From contig JBJFGY010000110.1 in NCBI GenBank assembly GCA_051893155.1, positions 1 through 5,764 on the forward strand: a DNA stretch of 5,764 bases, written 5' to 3'. The notes beneath the pieces are model-generated. The model was not told the origin of the DNA. It worked only from the letters and a program-made list of their open reading frames with translations, and did no database searches. Below, piece after piece: positions 4,422 through 5,764 of the stretch. Position 1 is the stretch's first letter. Every line of letters starts with the position of its first letter. The stretch comes from UBA6448 sp051893155. Its GTDB lineage: Bacteria > Bacillota_I > Bacilli_A > RF39 > UBA660. A program made the translations under genes and the position numbers.

Positions 4422-5764
4422 AATATAAAAACTGATTCTAGAAAAGTAAAAAATGGGGATACATTTATAGCTATAAAAGGATTAACAGTTGATGGTCATG
4501 ATTATATTAAAGATGCAATAAAAAATGGCGCAACTAAAATAATTTGTGAACATGGTAGTTATGATGTTGAAACGATAAATGTAAATGATACAAAAAAATA
4601 TTTACAGGAATATCTTGTAAATAATTATCAAGATGTTGTAAATGAATTAGATTTAATTGGAATAACAGGTACAAATGGTAAAACTACTACAAGTTTTTTA
4701 GTTTATCAAATGTTAAATCAACTAAATATTAAAACTGCATATATTGGTACAATTGGATTTTATATAGAAGATAAAATAATTGAACTTTCTAATACTACAC
4801 CTGAAATTTTAGATATTTACACTATGTTATTAGATGCAAAAGAAAAAGGATGTAAAGTAGTTGTAATGGAGGTTTCATCACATGCTTTAGAACTTAAAAG
4901 AGTAGAAGGATTAAATTTTACTATTGAAGCTTTTACTAATCTTACTGAAGATCATTTAGATTTTCATAAAACAATGCAAAATTATTTAAATTCAAAAATT
5001 TTAATATTAAATCAATTAAAGGATGCCGGTAAAATTATTATAAATAATGATGATAAGTATGGTAAATATTTTAAACTAGATAATAAATATAAAACTATTG
5101 GCTTTAATATAAGTGATTATCAAATATTAAAGTATAAAAGTTTTTTAACGGGAACTAAAATATATTTTAATTATAAAAATAAAAATTATGAAGTAGAAAC
5201 TAATTTAAAAGGTAAATTTAATGTTTATAATTATATTACTGCACTTGCCATAATTAGGGAATATAATGTAGCTCTAAAAGATATTATAAATATTTCAAAA
5301 TTTATTTATCCGCCAAAAGGTAGATGTGAAATAATAAATATAAAAGATTCATTAGCTATAATTGATTATGCTCATACTCCAGATGCTGTTGAAAAAATAA
5401 TTAGTACATTTTCAGAAGATAAAAAAGGCAAAATAATTGTAATAATTGGTTGTGGTGGTGACCGAGATCCTCTTAAAAGACCAATTATGGGTAAAATTGC
5501 TTCTGATAAAGCAGACTATGTTATTTTTACTAATGATAATCCTCGAACAGAAGATGAAAATAAAATTATTAAAGATATTTTACAGGGTGTAGAAAAAGAT
5601 AATTATGAAGTTATATTTGATAGAAAAGAGGCAATTAATAAAGGCTTAAATTTATTAAATAAAAATGATATTTTACTTATTTTAGGAAAAGGTCATGAAG
5701 ATTATCAAATAATAGGTCATACAAAATATCATTTAGATGATAAAGAAATAGTATTAGAATATTT
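4419..5764 (+). CDS. murE: UDP-N-acetylmuramoyl-tripeptide synthetase MurE, meso-DAP type (3' end missing)
   Basis: MurE is the cytoplasmic Mur ligase that uses ATP to add the third residue to UDP-MurNAc-L-Ala-D-Glu. The window ends after 448 codons with no stop. Seen in order: the uridine-binding TDSRKV (5-10), the P-loop GITGTNGKTT (81-90), NTTPE (125-129), EVSSHAL (151-157), FTNLTEDHLDFH (172-183), the likely carbamylated Lys193, GRCE (301-304), IDYAHTPDA (315-323), GCGGDRDPLKRP (344-355), DNPR (373-376) and LGKGHEDYQ (422-430). DNPR is the known signature for meso-diaminopimelate; L-lysine enzymes differ there. The conserved end motifs are present, so only about 10-30 residues are probably missing. 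TTG at 4419 is the start: an in-frame TAA lies nine bases upstream, the next ATG (codon 99) falls after the P-loop, and GAAGG is at 4405-4409. The N-terminus is some 20-35 residues shorter than in E. coli or Bacillus MurE, beginning directly at the DSR motif. Confidence 0.94.
   Translation, partial: MNIKTDSRKVKNGDTFIAIKGLTVDGHDYIKDAIKNGATKIICEHGSYDVETINVNDTKKYLQEYLVNNYQDVVNELDLIGITGTNGKTTTSFLVYQMLNQLNIKTAYIGTIGFYIEDKIIELSNTTPEILDIYTMLLDAKEKGCKVVVMEVSSHALELKRVEGLNFTIEAFTNLTEDHLDFHKTMQNYLNSKILILNQLKDAGKIIINNDDKYGKYFKLDNKYKTIGFNISDYQILKYKSFLTGTKIYFNYKNKNYEVETNLKGKFNVYNYITALAIIREYNVALKDIINISKFIYPPKGRCEIINIKDSLAIIDYAHTPDAVEKIISTFSEDKKGKIIVIIGCGGDRDPLKRPIMGKIASDKADYVIFTNDNPRTEDENKIIKDILQGVEKDNYEVIFDRKEAINKGLNLLNKNDILLILGKGHEDYQIIGHTKYHLDDKEIVLEY

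Overview
The window is strongly AT-rich and reads as chromosomal core sequence from a low-GC member of the Bacillota, most likely a Bacilli-type lineage. Several signs support this. There is an elongator tRNA-Met of the Bacillus kind with an encoded CCA end. The scpA and scpB genes are adjacent and overlapping. The AsnB resembles the Bacillus subtilis AsnB subfamily. All seven tryptophans in the complete genes are encoded by TGG and no gene has an in-frame TGA, so the Mycoplasma/Spiroplasma code is unlikely. A murE gene with the DNPR signature of the meso-diaminopimelate enzymes argues for a cell with peptidoglycan rather than a wall-less mollicute. No species can be named from the sequence alone.

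Layout. Bases 1-146 hold no complete gene. There may be the last few codons of a plus-strand gene (stop at 26-28), followed by an AT-rich terminator hairpin (32-69) and a second hairpin (111-137) that ends the leftward tRNA transcript. The tRNA-Met lies on the minus strand at 147-223. Between it and the first rightward gene is a divergent promoter region (224-325) with one good sigma-A-like promoter on each strand. From 326 everything reads rightward in close order: an unrecognised membrane-anchored protein (326-1252), scpA (1261-1977), scpB (1970-2536, overlapping scpA by 8 bases), asnB (2552-4366), and murE (4419 to the window edge, 3' end missing). Gaps of 8 and 15 bases and the overlap suggest one operon through asnB. 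The 52-base gap before murE contains two AT-rich inverted repeats, one terminator-like and one displaying the murE ribosome binding site in its loop.

How the genes work together. ScpA and ScpB are the kleisin and its partner in the SMC condensin that compacts and segregates the chromosome. The unknown protein ahead of them has one membrane segment and an extracytoplasmic part. MurE adds the third residue (here predicted meso-diaminopimelate) to the peptidoglycan stem peptide. AsnB is a glutamine-dependent amidotransferase. Because AsnB-family enzymes in B. subtilis and Lactobacillus plantarum amidate the meso-diaminopimelate of peptidoglycan, the asnB-murE pairing raises the possibility that this AsnB modifies the cell wall rather than making asparagine. 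That is the most interesting hypothesis here. No mobile element, CRISPR array, phage or clearly novel system is visible.
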